DNA from: Natrialba sp. SSL1 | GTDB taxonomy: Archaea; Halobacteriota; Halobacteria; Halobacteriales; Natrialbaceae | Reading direction: 5' to 3' | NCBI RefSeq assembly: GCF_001861355.1 | Contig: NZ_MASN01000036.1 | Span: 36,021 to 100,020 of the forward strand | DNA: 64,000 nt | Shown: positions 34,045-42,383 of the stretch, piece after piece | Layout: each line of letters opens with the position of its first letter | How positions within the stretch are numbered: position 1 is the stretch's first letter | Program-made: the position numbers and the translations under genes | The notes under the pieces: model-generated | What the model was told of the DNA's origin: nothing | Seen by the model: only the letters and a program-made list of their open reading frames with translations | Databases searched by the model: none

Positions 34045-35457
34045 ATGGATAGCACACCCTCGATCTTCTACAAGTGGGGCGGCGGGATCGGTCCCGATCA
34101 CCTCACCATCGAGACGGCACACGACGAATTTCTGGTAACCGACGACGGCCGCGAAATCATCGACGCGGCGTCGGGCGCTGCCGTCGTCAACCTCGGCCAC
34201 TCCGCTCCCGGCCTGGAGGACGCAGTCAGCGACCAGCTCGCGGATGTCTCCTACCTCAGCCTCTCGCACTTTACGAACGAGGAACCCGAACGCCTCGCCG
34301 ACCAGCTCACCGAACGCGCACCCGGAAACCTGAACAGCGCCTTCTTCGTCACCTCCGGCAGCGAGGCCAACGAGTCCGCGTTCAAGCTGGCTCGCGCCTA
34401 CCACCGCGAGCGCGGGAACGACCGCAAGCACAAGGTCATCGGTCGATGGCAGTCCTACCACGGCGCGACCCTCGGTGCACTGTCGGCGTCGGGCAACACT
34501 TCCCGGCGCGACGGCTACGAATCCCAACTCCAGGGCTGGCCGCACGTTCCGCCCGCCTACCCCTACCGCTGGGAGTACGACGGCACCCCCGAAGAGCAGG
34601 CGGTCGCCGCCGCCCGTGAACTCGAGACGACGATCAAACAGGAAGGGGCCGAAACGATCGCAGCGTTCATCGCTGAGCCGGTCTCCGGCGCGAGCATCCC
34701 CGCGGCACACCCCCATTCGGCCTACTTCGAGGAGATCCGACGGATCTGCGACGAGTACGACGTGCTGTTCATCGCCGACGAGATCATGACCGGCTTCGGT
34801 CGCACGGGGCCGCTGTTCGCGATGGAACGCTTCGACGTGGTGCCTGACATCCTAACGGTCGGCAAGGGACTCTCGGCGGGCTACACGCCCATCAGTGCGG
34901 CGCTCGTCAGCGACGAGATTTCGGCCGAGTTCGACGCGAGCGACCCCGACGGCGGTTCCTTCGCGCACGGCCACACCTTCGCCGGTAACCCCCTCTCGGC
35001 GGCCATCGCCTCCCACGTCGTCGCCCAGTACACAGACGACGTACTCGAGACGGGCCGCGAGCGCGGCGAGCAACTCGTCGACGCGCTCGAGCCGCTGCGA
35101 GATCACCCGATCGTTGGCGACGTTCGCCACGCCGGCGCGATGATCGGACTCGAGTTCGTCGCGGACCGAGAAACCAAACAGCCGTTCGACCCAGACCTGG
35201 ACGTGAACGGACGGGTGTACGAGCGCGCGATGGAACAGGACGTCTACACCTATCCGGGTTCGGGCTCCGTCGACGGCGTCGCGGGCGACCACCTCATGCT
35301 CGCGCCGCCGCTGACGGTGAGCGAGGCGTCGGTCGAAGCGATCGGCGAGGCCGTCGTGACCGCGGTCGAGGACGTGGCCGCCGACCTCGAGCGCGAGGGG
35401 GTACTCGAGACCGGTGCAGATTCCCAGATCGAGACCGAACCCGATCCGGCCGACTGA
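34045..35457 (+). CDS. Class III aminotransferase (omega-aminotransferase type)
   Basis: The 470-residue PLP protein is a class III (omega) aminotransferase: TSGSEANESAFKLAR, SYHGATLGALS, the Asp in FIADEIMTGFGRTG, and the PLP Lys in TVGKGLSAGY. It resembles broad diamine, beta-alanine or dialkylglycine-type transaminases; the amino donor is unknown. ATG at 34045 is chosen since the upstream extension is not acidic. It is convergent with the threonine-synthase-like gene. Confidence 0.92.
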   Translation: MDSTPSIFYKWGGGIGPDHLTIETAHDEFLVTDDGREIIDAASGAAVVNLGHSAPGLEDAVSDQLADVSYLSLSHFTNEEPERLADQLTERAPGNLNSAFFVTSGSEANESAFKLARAYHRERGNDRKHKVIGRWQSYHGATLGALSASGNTSRRDGYESQLQGWPHVPPAYPYRWEYDGTPEEQAVAAARELETTIKQEGAETIAAFIAEPVSGASIPAAHPHSAYFEEIRRICDEYDVLFIADEIMTGFGRTGPLFAMERFDVVPDILTVGKGLSAGYTPISAALVSDEISAEFDASDPDGGSFAHGHTFAGNPLSAAIASHVVAQYTDDVLETGRERGEQLVDALEPLRDHPIVGDVRHAGAMIGLEFVADRETKQPFDPDLDVNGRVYERAMEQDVYTYPGSGSVDGVAGDHLMLAPPLTVSEASVEAIGEAVVTAVEDVAADLEREGVLETGADSQIETEPDPAD

Positions 35458-35496
35458 TTGCGATTTCGTACGCCTGCGACCAGCGAACCTCAGTCC

Positions 35497-36771
35497 TCAG
35501 GACCCAACGACCGACGCGAGCTCGTGTTCGAGGTCGGCGAGGTCGATGTGGCGGCTCTGCGGTTCCGTCTCGACTGACTCCTTGTAACCGGAGCCGGTCA
35601 AGATCGTGACGACCGACTCGTCTGCTGCGATCTCGCCACGGTCCGAGAGCTTTCGAACTCCCGCAAGTGCGACGGCGCTGGACGGCTCGACGGCGAGACC
35701 GACATCCGTCGCCAGCCGGTCCATCGCCTCGCGTGTTGCCTCGTCGGGGACGGCAACGACCGCCCCCTCGGTATCGCGAGCGGCTGTGAGCGCGCGAGTA
35801 CCACTCGGCGGGTCGCTGTTCGCGATGGAGACGGCAATCGTCTCGTCGGCGTCGATTGGCGTCACCTCTTCCCGGCCCTCCCGGAAGGCCGTCGCGATCG
35901 GATCGCATGGCCCTGCCTGCACGAAGTAGAGCCGCGGAACGTCGTCGGCTGCGAGCACGCCACTCCGGGTCAGTTCTCGGAGCGCTTTCCAGACGCCGCT
36001 AGCCTGGCCGCCGCTGCTGACCGGGAGGACGATCGCGTCCGGTGCGATCGACGCGGTCGACGAGGACGGCGCGTTCGGAGACTCCAGTCGAAACTGCTCG
36101 AGTAACTCGTAGGCAATCGTCTTCTGACCGGCCACCCGCAGCGGCGTATCGGAGTTGACGAACGTGATACCGGCGTCGCCGTCAGTATCGAGCGCGAGCG
36201 TCTCCTCGTAGAGCCTGCCGTAGTCGCCTTCAACGCGGAAAATATGCGGATCGTGCCGAGCGAGCAAATCGAGTCGTTCCGGCGGAATATCCGCCGGGAC
36301 GAAGACGGCGCACTCGAGTCCGGCCGCCGCGGCGTAGGCGCTGGTGCTCAGGGCCATGTTCCCGTGGGAGACGGTGCCGATCCAGTCCGCGCCGGTGTCG
36401 AGGGTGTGAGCGACGCCGACGGCGGTGCCGCGGTCTTTGAAGCTGCCGGTGGGGTTCTGCCCCTCTGGCTTGAGGTGTAGCTCGCAGCCGGCGAACGAGT
36501 CGAGCGCACCTGCGCGGACGAGTGGTGTCGAACCGGGCGGCAGCGTGGTCGTGTCGGGTGCAGAAACCGGAAGAACGGTGTCGTACCGCCAGATTCCGGT
36601 TGTCGTTTGATCACGTCCCGTTGCTCGGGCTGTCTCTGTGGGCCACTCGAATCCACTCGTGTCAAGATCGAACCAGAGTGGTTCCCCGCACGAACATCGC
36701 GTGCGGTCGCCGTGGTCGTACGTACAGCCACAGTCGTAACATCGAAGCGGGACCTGCGAACTCGTCGTCAT
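35497..36771 (-). CDS. thrC: Threonine synthase-like PLP enzyme with N-terminal zinc ribbon
   Basis: The 424-residue protein has a zinc-ribbon-like N-terminus (CYDCG and CSCGEPLWF, residues 10-33) and a fold-type II PLP domain with the Lys motif NPTGSFKDRG near 104-113, NSDTPLRVAGQKT, and the Ser/Gly-rich phosphate loop PVSSGGQASG. This is the layout of archaeal threonine synthases, which convert O-phosphohomoserine to threonine. The ATG at 36771 places the ribbon at the N-terminus; the 34-codon extension upstream is Arg- and Cys-rich and rejected. It could instead be a paralogue such as cysteate synthase. Confidence 0.82.
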   Translation of the reverse strand: MTTSSQVPLRCYDCGCTYDHGDRTRCSCGEPLWFDLDTSGFEWPTETARATGRDQTTTGIWRYDTVLPVSAPDTTTLPPGSTPLVRAGALDSFAGCELHLKPEGQNPTGSFKDRGTAVGVAHTLDTGADWIGTVSHGNMALSTSAYAAAAGLECAVFVPADIPPERLDLLARHDPHIFRVEGDYGRLYEETLALDTDGDAGITFVNSDTPLRVAGQKTIAYELLEQFRLESPNAPSSSTASIAPDAIVLPVSSGGQASGVWKALRELTRSGVLAADDVPRLYFVQAGPCDPIATAFREGREEVTPIDADETIAVSIANSDPPSGTRALTAARDTEGAVVAVPDEATREAMDRLATDVGLAVEPSSAVALAGVRKLSDRGEIAADESVVTILTGSGYKESVETEPQSRHIDLADLEHELASVVGS

Positions 36772-36902
36772 CGTTCTCGTCAGTGCCCTCTCGTGCGGGC
36801 ACCAAAACGTTTGTCTCGATAGCGATCCCAGCCTTGTTCTCACACCTGACACACAGACACTCTGACAGGACATTTAAGATGATGGTCGCACAGTGATAGC
36901 AC

Positions 36903-37337
36903 ATGTACCGGGTTTTGTTACCAGTGGACCAGGACGAACGACGAACCAAACAGGCAACCTCGATCATCACCTCGTTGCCCGGCAATCCCGAAGATATCGA
37001 GGTCGTTGCGCTCAACGTATTCAAGGAGTTCGAGGTCACCGGTGAGGGCGGTCGTGTCAAATCTGAGGACGTCTACGACGAAACAGACTTTCCCGACAGC
37101 GCTGCGGCCGCACTCGAGAACCTCGAAGCGCAGGGGATCGCCGTCGAAGCCCGGCGGGAGCACGGTGACCCCGCGGAAACGATTCTCGAGACCGCGACGG
37201 AGATCGACGCGGACGCCATCGTGATGTCCGGCCGCGACCGGAGTCCGACCGGAAAGGTGCTGTTCGGCAGCGTCACCCAGTCGGTGTTGCTCTCGGCGGA
37301 CCGACCGGTGATCACGATGATGGACGACGACGAGTGA
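36903..37337 (+). CDS. Universal stress protein (UspA family)
   Basis: The 144-residue protein is a UspA-family Rossmann-like stress protein. The C-terminal ATP-type motif is visible as [18 protein letters not shown] (about 114-131), with VLLPVDQDE at the first strand. The family binds ATP or related nucleotides. Codon use and acidic composition match the neighbours. It is divergent from the threonine synthase-like gene and convergent with the small membrane protein at 37346. Confidence 0.93.
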   Translation: MYRVLLPVDQDERRTKQATSIITSLPGNPEDIEVVALNVFKEFEVTGEGGRVKSEDVYDETDFPDSAAAALENLEAQGIAVEARREHGDPAETILETATEIDADAIVMSGRDRSPTGKVLFGSVTQSVLLSADRPVITMMDDDE

Positions 37338-37345
37338 GACCCCTC

Positions 37346-37555
37346 TCAACGAATGTAGAGTACGTACACCATAATGGACAGTCCGAAGACGATGCTCCCG
37401 ACGACGGCGGCGACGAGGCCGATCGTCTGGTCGAGCTGGAGCAAGTAGACGATCGCGAGCGTAAACGCCGCGTACAGGAAGGCGATGTAGACGCCGAAGC
37501 GAAACCACTCCTCGTCGATCGCGAACGCCGTCTCGTCGCTTCCCTTCGAGCTCAT
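37346..37555 (-). CDS. Small two-helix membrane protein
   Basis: The 69-residue product has an acidic start and two predicted helices (about 20-40 and 44-66). It starts with a clean ATG at 37555. It is convergent with the universal stress gene, separated by only 8 bp from its stop. No family is recognised; such proteins are frequent in haloarchaea. Confidence 0.75.
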   Translation of the reverse strand: MSSKGSDETAFAIDEEWFRFGVYIAFLYAAFTLAIVYLLQLDQTIGLVAAVVGSIVFGLSIMVYVLYIR

Positions 37556-37688
37556 GGGAGTCGTACCGGTTGGTGAGTGATTGGATCCGGAGACACCTGT
37601 AGGTTTCCCGCCTCGGCGTGTGTCTAAAAGCGACCGACGGTTTCGTCCGGTTGGCCGGTGTCGACCGGGTTCGAACGGCTCGAACGAG

Positions 37689-38510
37689 TCAGCGAACGAC
37701 CGGAGCCTCTACAGAGCCGATCGACTCCACGCTCGCCTCGACGTGGTCACCCGGCTCGAGTGGCTCCGCGCCGGGCGTCCCCGTGCTGAACAGGTCGCCC
37801 GGCTCGAGCGTCATCACGTCCGAGTGGAAGGAGACGATCTCTCGCGGCGGGAACAGCATGTTTCGGATCTCGTTCTCGGCCGTCACCTCGCCGTTGACGA
37901 TCGTCTGGACGGTCAGCTCCTCGAGTGCGAGCGGTTCCTCGGGGACGGCGATCGCGGGCCCGACGACGATGAACGAGTCGAAGCTCTTGGCGCGCGTCAG
38001 GAAGCGCGGGTTGCGCTGGAGGATGTCCTCCGCGGTCATGTCGATGACCGGCAGATAGCCGGCGATCACGTCGTCGGCGTCGGTTTCGGCGACGTTACGA
38101 CACTGGCGGCCCATGATGACTGCGAGTTCGGCTTCCGCGGTGACGCCGTCGGTCTGTTCGACCGGAGGGAGTCTAATCGGACCGCCGGGGCCGGTGAGCG
38201 CGCTGGCTGGCTTCATGAAACTCGCCGGTTCCTCGGGGCGCTGTTCGTCCAGATCGCCGGCGTGTTCCTCGTAATTCAGGCCGATTCCCCAGAGCTTGCC
38301 GAACTGGGCGAGCGGTGGGCCGAACTGGATGTGTTCCGGATCGATTCGCTCGGCGGGGACGTCGTCGAGGTCGGGCAGCGTGCCGGCCGCGGCGCGTGGG
38401 AGTGCGTCGGAGACGCTTTCCAGTTCGGGCGCGGCTGCCGGAAGCGGGACGTAGGCCTCGTCGTCGCCGAGGAGTGGCTTTCCGTCGAGAGTGCGTGCGA
38501 GATACTTCAT
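37689..38510 (-). CDS. Fumarylacetoacetate hydrolase-family protein (diketo-acid hydrolase candidate)
   Basis: The 273-residue protein has the FAH fold: KLWGIGLNYEEHA, FMKPASALTG, the metal ligands Glu126, Glu128 (AEAELAV) and Asp157 (VIDMTAED), Lys175 in AKSFDSF, and the closing SFHSDVMTLEPGDLFSTGTP. Family members cleave acylpyruvates or decarboxylate 2-keto acids. Here it ends an operon SDR-cupin-FAH (30 bp after the cupin gene), as expected for hydrolysis of a 2,4-diketo-3-deoxy acid to pyruvate and a hydroxy acid, known from L-fucose and L-rhamnose routes. That role is inferred from context. Confidence 0.9.
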   Translation of the reverse strand: MKYLARTLDGKPLLGDDEAYVPLPAAAPELESVSDALPRAAAGTLPDLDDVPAERIDPEHIQFGPPLAQFGKLWGIGLNYEEHAGDLDEQRPEEPASFMKPASALTGPGGPIRLPPVEQTDGVTAEAELAVIMGRQCRNVAETDADDVIAGYLPVIDMTAEDILQRNPRFLTRAKSFDSFIVVGPAIAVPEEPLALEELTVQTIVNGEVTAENEIRNMLFPPREIVSFHSDVMTLEPGDLFSTGTPGAEPLEPGDHVEASVESIGSVEAPVVR

Positions 38511-38540
38511 CAGTAGGGGTAAGTCGAATTGAGCCGCTGT

Positions 38541-38888
38541 TCAGTCGTCTCGGTCCGTCCAGAAGTCGAACGAGCGGCCGGGTGCGAACACGTCGAGGCC
38601 GACTGCCAGTTCGTCGCCGGTGTTCTCGACGCGGTGGCTCTCCCAGGCGTCGAGCCAGACGGAGTCGTACTGCTCGAGTGTGACCTCGTCGTCCTCCGTG
38701 GCGATCGTCAGCTCGCCCTGTAGGCAGAGACAGACCTGCTCGTTCTCGTGGTCGTGCATCGGCGAGCTGTGGCCCGGTGGCTTCTCGAACCACTCGAAAG
38801 AGAACTCGTCGCTGCCGGCCATCGAGACCCGTCGCCAGCCCTCGTCCGGCTCGTAGGTCTCAGCGTCGTCGAACTCGACCGGTTTCAT
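38541..38888 (-). CDS. Single-domain cupin
   Basis: The 115-residue protein is a small beta-barrel cupin with metal-ligand pattern HDHENEQ (motif 1) and the later His in WESHRVENTGDE (motif 2). Its start overlaps the SDR stop by 4 bp, showing tight translational coupling. Cupins in such operons may act as sugar-acid or keto-acid isomerases or lyase helpers; the reaction is not evident. Confidence 0.9.
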   Translation of the reverse strand: MKPVEFDDAETYEPDEGWRRVSMAGSDEFSFEWFEKPPGHSSPMHDHENEQVCLCLQGELTIATEDDEVTLEQYDSVWLDAWESHRVENTGDELAVGLDVFAPGRSFDFWTDRDD

Positions 38889-39673
38889 AGGTTCGCACCG
38901 GTCGAACCGCCGTCGATCAGGACGCTCTCACCGTTGATGTACCCCGACAGCGGCGAGGAGAGGAACGCGACGGTGTTGCCCAGTTCCATCGGGTCGCCGA
39001 CGCGCTCGAGTGGGTTGCTCGCCCAGTCGTCGAGCCCTTCGTCGTAGGAGTCGTAGTCGCCGCGGTCGACGGCCTGGTTGACGAGGTCCTCGATGCGCTC
39101 GGTCTCGTGGGGACCGGGGAGGACCGCGTTCGTTCGCACGTCCGGCGCGAACTCCTTCGAGAGGGTCTTCTCGAGTCCGATGACGCTCATGCGGACCGAA
39201 TTCGACAGCACGAGGCTGTCGATCGCTTCCTTGACGCTTCGGGAGGTGATGTTGACGATGGTCCCTTCGTCGCTCTCGCGGAGATGCGGCTCAGCCTCGC
39301 GGGCGAGTCGAACGACGCTCATTACGAGCAGATCGTAGGCGTGATACCAGTCGTCGTCGTCGGTATCGAGGAACGGACCGGACGGTGGGCCACCAGCGCT
39401 CGTTACGAGGTGGTCGATACCCCCGAACTCGTCGACAGTCGTCTCAACCAGTGTCTCGATGTCGTCCTCGTCGGTCAGGTCGCCGACCTGGGCGACGACC
39501 TCGCCGGTCGCCTCCGCCTCGATCTCTTCTTTCGCGTCCGCGAGTCGGTCCTCGTCGCGACCGTTGATCACGACGTTCGCGCCCTCGCGGGCGAGCGCCT
39601 TCGCAGACGCCTTTCCGAGTCCACTCGAGGACGCCGTGACGAGTGCCGCGTTGCCGTCGATCTGTAGATCCAT
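38885..39673 (-). CDS. SDR-family protein with altered active site
   Basis: The 262-residue product has the SDR nucleotide motif TASSSGLGKAS (about 13-23), an NGRDED cofactor loop and TSAGG. Where the YxxxK pair should lie, the sequence is LSNSVRMSVIGL: Tyr and Lys are replaced by Asn/Ser and Arg. This matches a known subgroup of beta-ketoacyl reductase-like SDRs with a degenerate site. It is the first gene of the SDR-cupin-FAH operon, so a dehydrogenase acting before diketo-acid hydrolysis would be expected; the altered site makes the catalytic mode open. An in-frame ATG at 39733 would add 20 non-acidic residues. Confidence 0.88.
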   Translation of the reverse strand: MDLQIDGNAALVTASSSGLGKASAKALAREGANVVINGRDEDRLADAKEEIEAEATGEVVAQVGDLTDEDDIETLVETTVDEFGGIDHLVTSAGGPPSGPFLDTDDDDWYHAYDLLVMSVVRLAREAEPHLRESDEGTIVNITSRSVKEAIDSLVLSNSVRMSVIGLEKTLSKEFAPDVRTNAVLPGPHETERIEDLVNQAVDRGDYDSYDEGLDDWASNPLERVGDPMELGNTVAFLSSPLSGYINGESVLIDGGSTGANL

Positions 39674-39753
39674 ATCGTCCGTAAGGCCAGAGGAAAGCGG
39701 CAAAAAGGTTCGCGTTGCGGTAAGGTTGTACATGCCACGAGAGACGCAACCAA

Positions 39754-39768
39754 TTCCGTTCCACGGAA
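39754..39768. promoter_or_regulatory. Palindrome TTCCG-N5-CGGAA, candidate IclR operator (SDR operon)
   Basis: The perfect inverted repeat TTCCG-TTCCA-CGGAA lies 81 bp upstream of the preferred SDR start (21 bp before the alternative ATG at 39733). The same arms and 5-bp spacer occur upstream of the adjacent IclR gene (40062-40076). IclR proteins bind palindromes of this size. Confidence 0.65.
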
Positions 39769-40061
39769 AGTACGGGCAGAGCCGACAGTGGGGCTCTTCT
39801 CACCATCTTGCACAGCCAACAGGCATCAATTTCCGGTCGTGTCAGTACTACACATGCTGTGAATTACAACTGTACGTGTGTAATAATTTGAGTGATCTCC
39901 CTTTGCACCCACGCACAGTGGAGTAACAGATTCCGCCCTGAAGAACGGATCTGTGCTCTCTGCTGAGGAACTGAGCCTGTCTTTGTTGTCGAAACCGGCG
40001 TTACTCAGTAACTCACTCCCCCTGCTGTCACCACCCGCCGTTGTCGTACTGCCGTCATGAA

Positions 40062-40076
40062 TTCCGTTATGCGGAA
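40062..40076. promoter_or_regulatory. Palindrome TTCCG-N5-CGGAA, candidate IclR autoregulatory operator
   Basis: TTCCG-TTATG-CGGAA is a perfect inverted repeat. Just after it, GATAAGTA (40079-40086) sits about 26 bp before the IclR ATG and is the likely TATA box. The palindrome therefore covers the BRE site, where repressor binding would block initiation. Confidence 0.65.
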
Positions 40077-40107
40077 CTGATAAGTACCGGTCCGTCAGAG
40101 TAGGAGT

Positions 40108-40902
40108 ATGGTGGAACGGAACGAGGAAACAATTCAAGCCACGAAAACTAGCTTCGAGATCGTTCACACACTCCAGGAGGTCGGACCTGCTCGCCTCTCC
40201 GAGATTGCGGCCGAACTCGAGTTGGCCGAGAGCACGACCCACCGGCATCTCCAGACGCTCCACGATATGCGATACGTCTCACGGGACGGCGAACGCTACC
40301 AGCTCGGGTTGCGCTTTGCGCGACTCGGCCGTGCTGCCCAGACGCGCGACCCGGCCTACGAGATGACCCAGCGCCACGTCGAGGCGCTCGCCGAGGAGAC
40401 CGGCGAGCGGGCCCAGTTCGTCGTCGAGGACCACGGCCTCGGGATCTACCTGCACGTCGAGACCGGCAGCCAGGCCGTCCGCGTCGGCTTCGGCGTCGGT
40501 CGGCAGATTCACCTCCACTCCTCCTCGGCTGGAAAGGCGATTCTCGCCCACTACCCGCGCGAGCGCGTCGACGAGATTCTCGACCAGTGGGGGCTGCCCG
40601 CACACGCGGCCAACACGATCACCGACCGGGAGGAACTCTACGAGGAACTCGAGACGGTCCGCGAGCGCGGCGTTGCCTTCAACCGCGAAGAGCACGTCGA
40701 CGGACTCAACGGGACGGCCGTTCCGGTCAAGCGCGACGGCCGAGCGATCGGCGCGCTGGCCGTTGCCGGTCCCTCTCACCGACTGACGGGCGAGTGGCTC
40801 GACGAAGAGATTCCGAATATGATGCTCGCCGCAGCGAACGAACTCGAGTTGAACGCGACCTACGCGTCGGATGCGGGCTCGCGGGATCACATCGTGGAAT
40901 AG
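40108..40902 (+). CDS. IclR-family regulator
   Basis: The 264-residue protein has an N-terminal winged helix (about 8-70: IQATKTSFEIVHTLQEVGPARLSEIAAEL, STTHRHLQTLHDM) and a C-terminal GAF-like effector domain (about 80-250). It lies between the SDR-cupin-FAH operon (divergent) and the LarA/enolase genes (convergent). Shared palindromes before it and before the SDR operon support control of that operon and of itself by the pathway intermediate. Start ATG at 40108 has a TATA-like element at the correct distance. Confidence 0.93.
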   Translation: MVERNEETIQATKTSFEIVHTLQEVGPARLSEIAAELELAESTTHRHLQTLHDMRYVSRDGERYQLGLRFARLGRAAQTRDPAYEMTQRHVEALAEETGERAQFVVEDHGLGIYLHVETGSQAVRVGFGVGRQIHLHSSSAGKAILAHYPRERVDEILDQWGLPAHAANTITDREELYEELETVRERGVAFNREEHVDGLNGTAVPVKRDGRAIGALAVAGPSHRLTGEWLDEEIPNMMLAAANELELNATYASDAGSRDHIVE

Positions 40903-40952
40903 CAATCGGTCCGCCACTGCTGAGTTCTTCTGCAGCGCGCTTTCACCGGGTA

Positions 40953-42254
40953 TTAGGCCTCAAAAACTGCTGATCCGTCCTCGAACTGCAGGCTCGCTCG
41001 CTCGATAATCGTAAGTTCCCCGCGTTCGGCGAGGTCGTCCGCCAGTGCCTCGGAGACGTAGAACTCGCCGAGGTCGGTCGTGTTCTCGATCCAGGCGACC
41101 CGAACCGTGTCGGGATCGTAGCCGCCGAGCGCGTTCAGCGCGACCCGAAGTGCAATCTCGTCGTCCGGCGCGACCGGCGGCAGCTTCGCCTTGGCGAGCG
41201 ACCCGCTCGTGAGCGCGTTCGCGTAAACCTTCTGGATATCGAGTTGTTCGAGGGCCTGCTTGCGGGTGATATCCGCGAGGCCGATGCCGTTGCCGTTCCC
41301 CTTCGTCTTCTCCGTGAGCCCGCGTGCGTAGATAAGGTCGATCGAGGGATTTGCCGGGTCGGGCGCGTTGATCACCCGATAGCGGCCGATGACGTTCGTA
41401 TCCATCCCCGCACCCGAGATCTCCTTCCCGAGTTCGTCCACCACGAGCAGGTCGATTTCGTCCGTCGGCAGCGTCGCCATCTCGTCGTACGCGCGCTCAA
41501 GAAGTGCTGGTTCGCGCGACTCGAGTTCGTCTGCCGGAATCGCCTCGATATGGCCGGTCTCCTCGTGGAAGTTCTCGACGAGTGCGAGGCCGCCGAGCAG
41601 CGGGACGGCATCGCGAATCGCGTCGGTCAGTCCCTCGATCGTCGGCACGTAGCCCTCCGAGAGCGCCGTCGAGTGAAACGCCTGCGCGCCACGCTGTTTG
41701 CCGAGGCCGACGGTGAGCATCTTGCAACAGCCGCTCTCGATCCGTCCGGTGAAGTTGGTGTGGGGCTTGACCCGGTTGATCACGAGCACGGCGTCGGCCT
41801 CGAGTGCAGCCGTGGAGAAGTAGACGGGTGTCGTCACGTCGCCGATCTCGATCTCGTCGATCTGTTCGACGGCCATCGTGGCCTCGATCGGTGCGTCGAG
41901 TCGGTCCTCGGTAATTCCGAGCGCCTCGAGCACCTCGCGCTGGCCCTCGGGCGTCGCGCCGCCGTGACTCCCCATCGCGGGAACCACGATTGGGTCGAAC
42001 CCCTGCTCGTCGAGGTACGAGACCGTCTCGGCCGCGATATCGCCGATTCCATGTATTCCTCTGCTGCCGACGCCGACCGCAACGGTCGCACCCGACTCGA
42101 GTTCGTCGAGTGCGAGCGTGGGCAGTTCCGAGCGGACCGTTTCGAGCGGGTCCTCGAGCGTCTCCGTGTCGGGTTCGTACTGTACGCGCGCGAACGTCGG
42201 CGTCGCTTGCGGTTCGATCAGCTCTCCGAGGTCGCGCCGATCGGGGAACTCCAT
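40953..42254 (-). CDS. LarA-family nickel-pincer racemase/epimerase homologue (DUF2088)
   Basis: The 433-residue protein belongs to the LarA superfamily. LarA is lactate racemase and uses a lysine-bound nickel-pincer nucleotide; relatives racemise or epimerise other 2-hydroxy acids. Key residues of LarA can be matched: His97 (GSHGGATPEGQ), His165 (VKPHTNFTG), Lys178 (GCCKML) as the pincer anchor, and His194 (QAFH). The segment EALGI before the second motif is also conserved. No larB/C/E cofactor genes lie in the window, so the cofactor must be made from elsewhere. Neighbouring enolase-type dehydratases and a diketo-acid hydrolase make a sugar-acid or hydroxy-acid epimerase likely. ATG at 42254 has a TATA at -27. 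Confidence 0.85.
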   Translation of the reverse strand: MEFPDRRDLGELIEPQATPTFARVQYEPDTETLEDPLETVRSELPTLALDELESGATVAVGVGSRGIHGIGDIAAETVSYLDEQGFDPIVVPAMGSHGGATPEGQREVLEALGITEDRLDAPIEATMAVEQIDEIEIGDVTTPVYFSTAALEADAVLVINRVKPHTNFTGRIESGCCKMLTVGLGKQRGAQAFHSTALSEGYVPTIEGLTDAIRDAVPLLGGLALVENFHEETGHIEAIPADELESREPALLERAYDEMATLPTDEIDLLVVDELGKEISGAGMDTNVIGRYRVINAPDPANPSIDLIYARGLTEKTKGNGNGIGLADITRKQALEQLDIQKVYANALTSGSLAKAKLPPVAPDDEIALRVALNALGGYDPDTVRVAWIENTTDLGEFYVSEALADDLAERGELTIIERASLQFEDGSAVFEA

Positions 42255-42276
42255 GGCTGGTTGTTTCAATGCCTGG

Positions 42277-42286
42277 CATATATACT
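42277..42286 (-). promoter_or_regulatory. TATA box of the LarA-like gene
   Basis: CATATATACT is centred 27 bp upstream of the ATG at 42254, which implies a leaderless mRNA. Adjacent is the short palindrome TGCCAGGCA (42270-42278 on the complementary strand). Confidence 0.65.
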
Positions 42287-42383
42287 ATCGGCTCGTAGCA
42301 CTGTACCATCCCGCGTCATCGAGCCGAACAGTATCTCCAGGGAATACTTGCCGGATGGTGCGCGGTTTTTGGTATCGTTTCAC

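Noticed and set aside
37655..37690. GGGTTCGAAC stretch resembling a tRNA T-loop
   Set aside because: No acceptor stem, anticodon arm or D-loop could be folded around it.
41244..42383. In-frame N-terminal extension of the enolase-family gene at 42384
   Set aside because: It is antisense to the LarA-like gene and unlike any enolase N-terminus.
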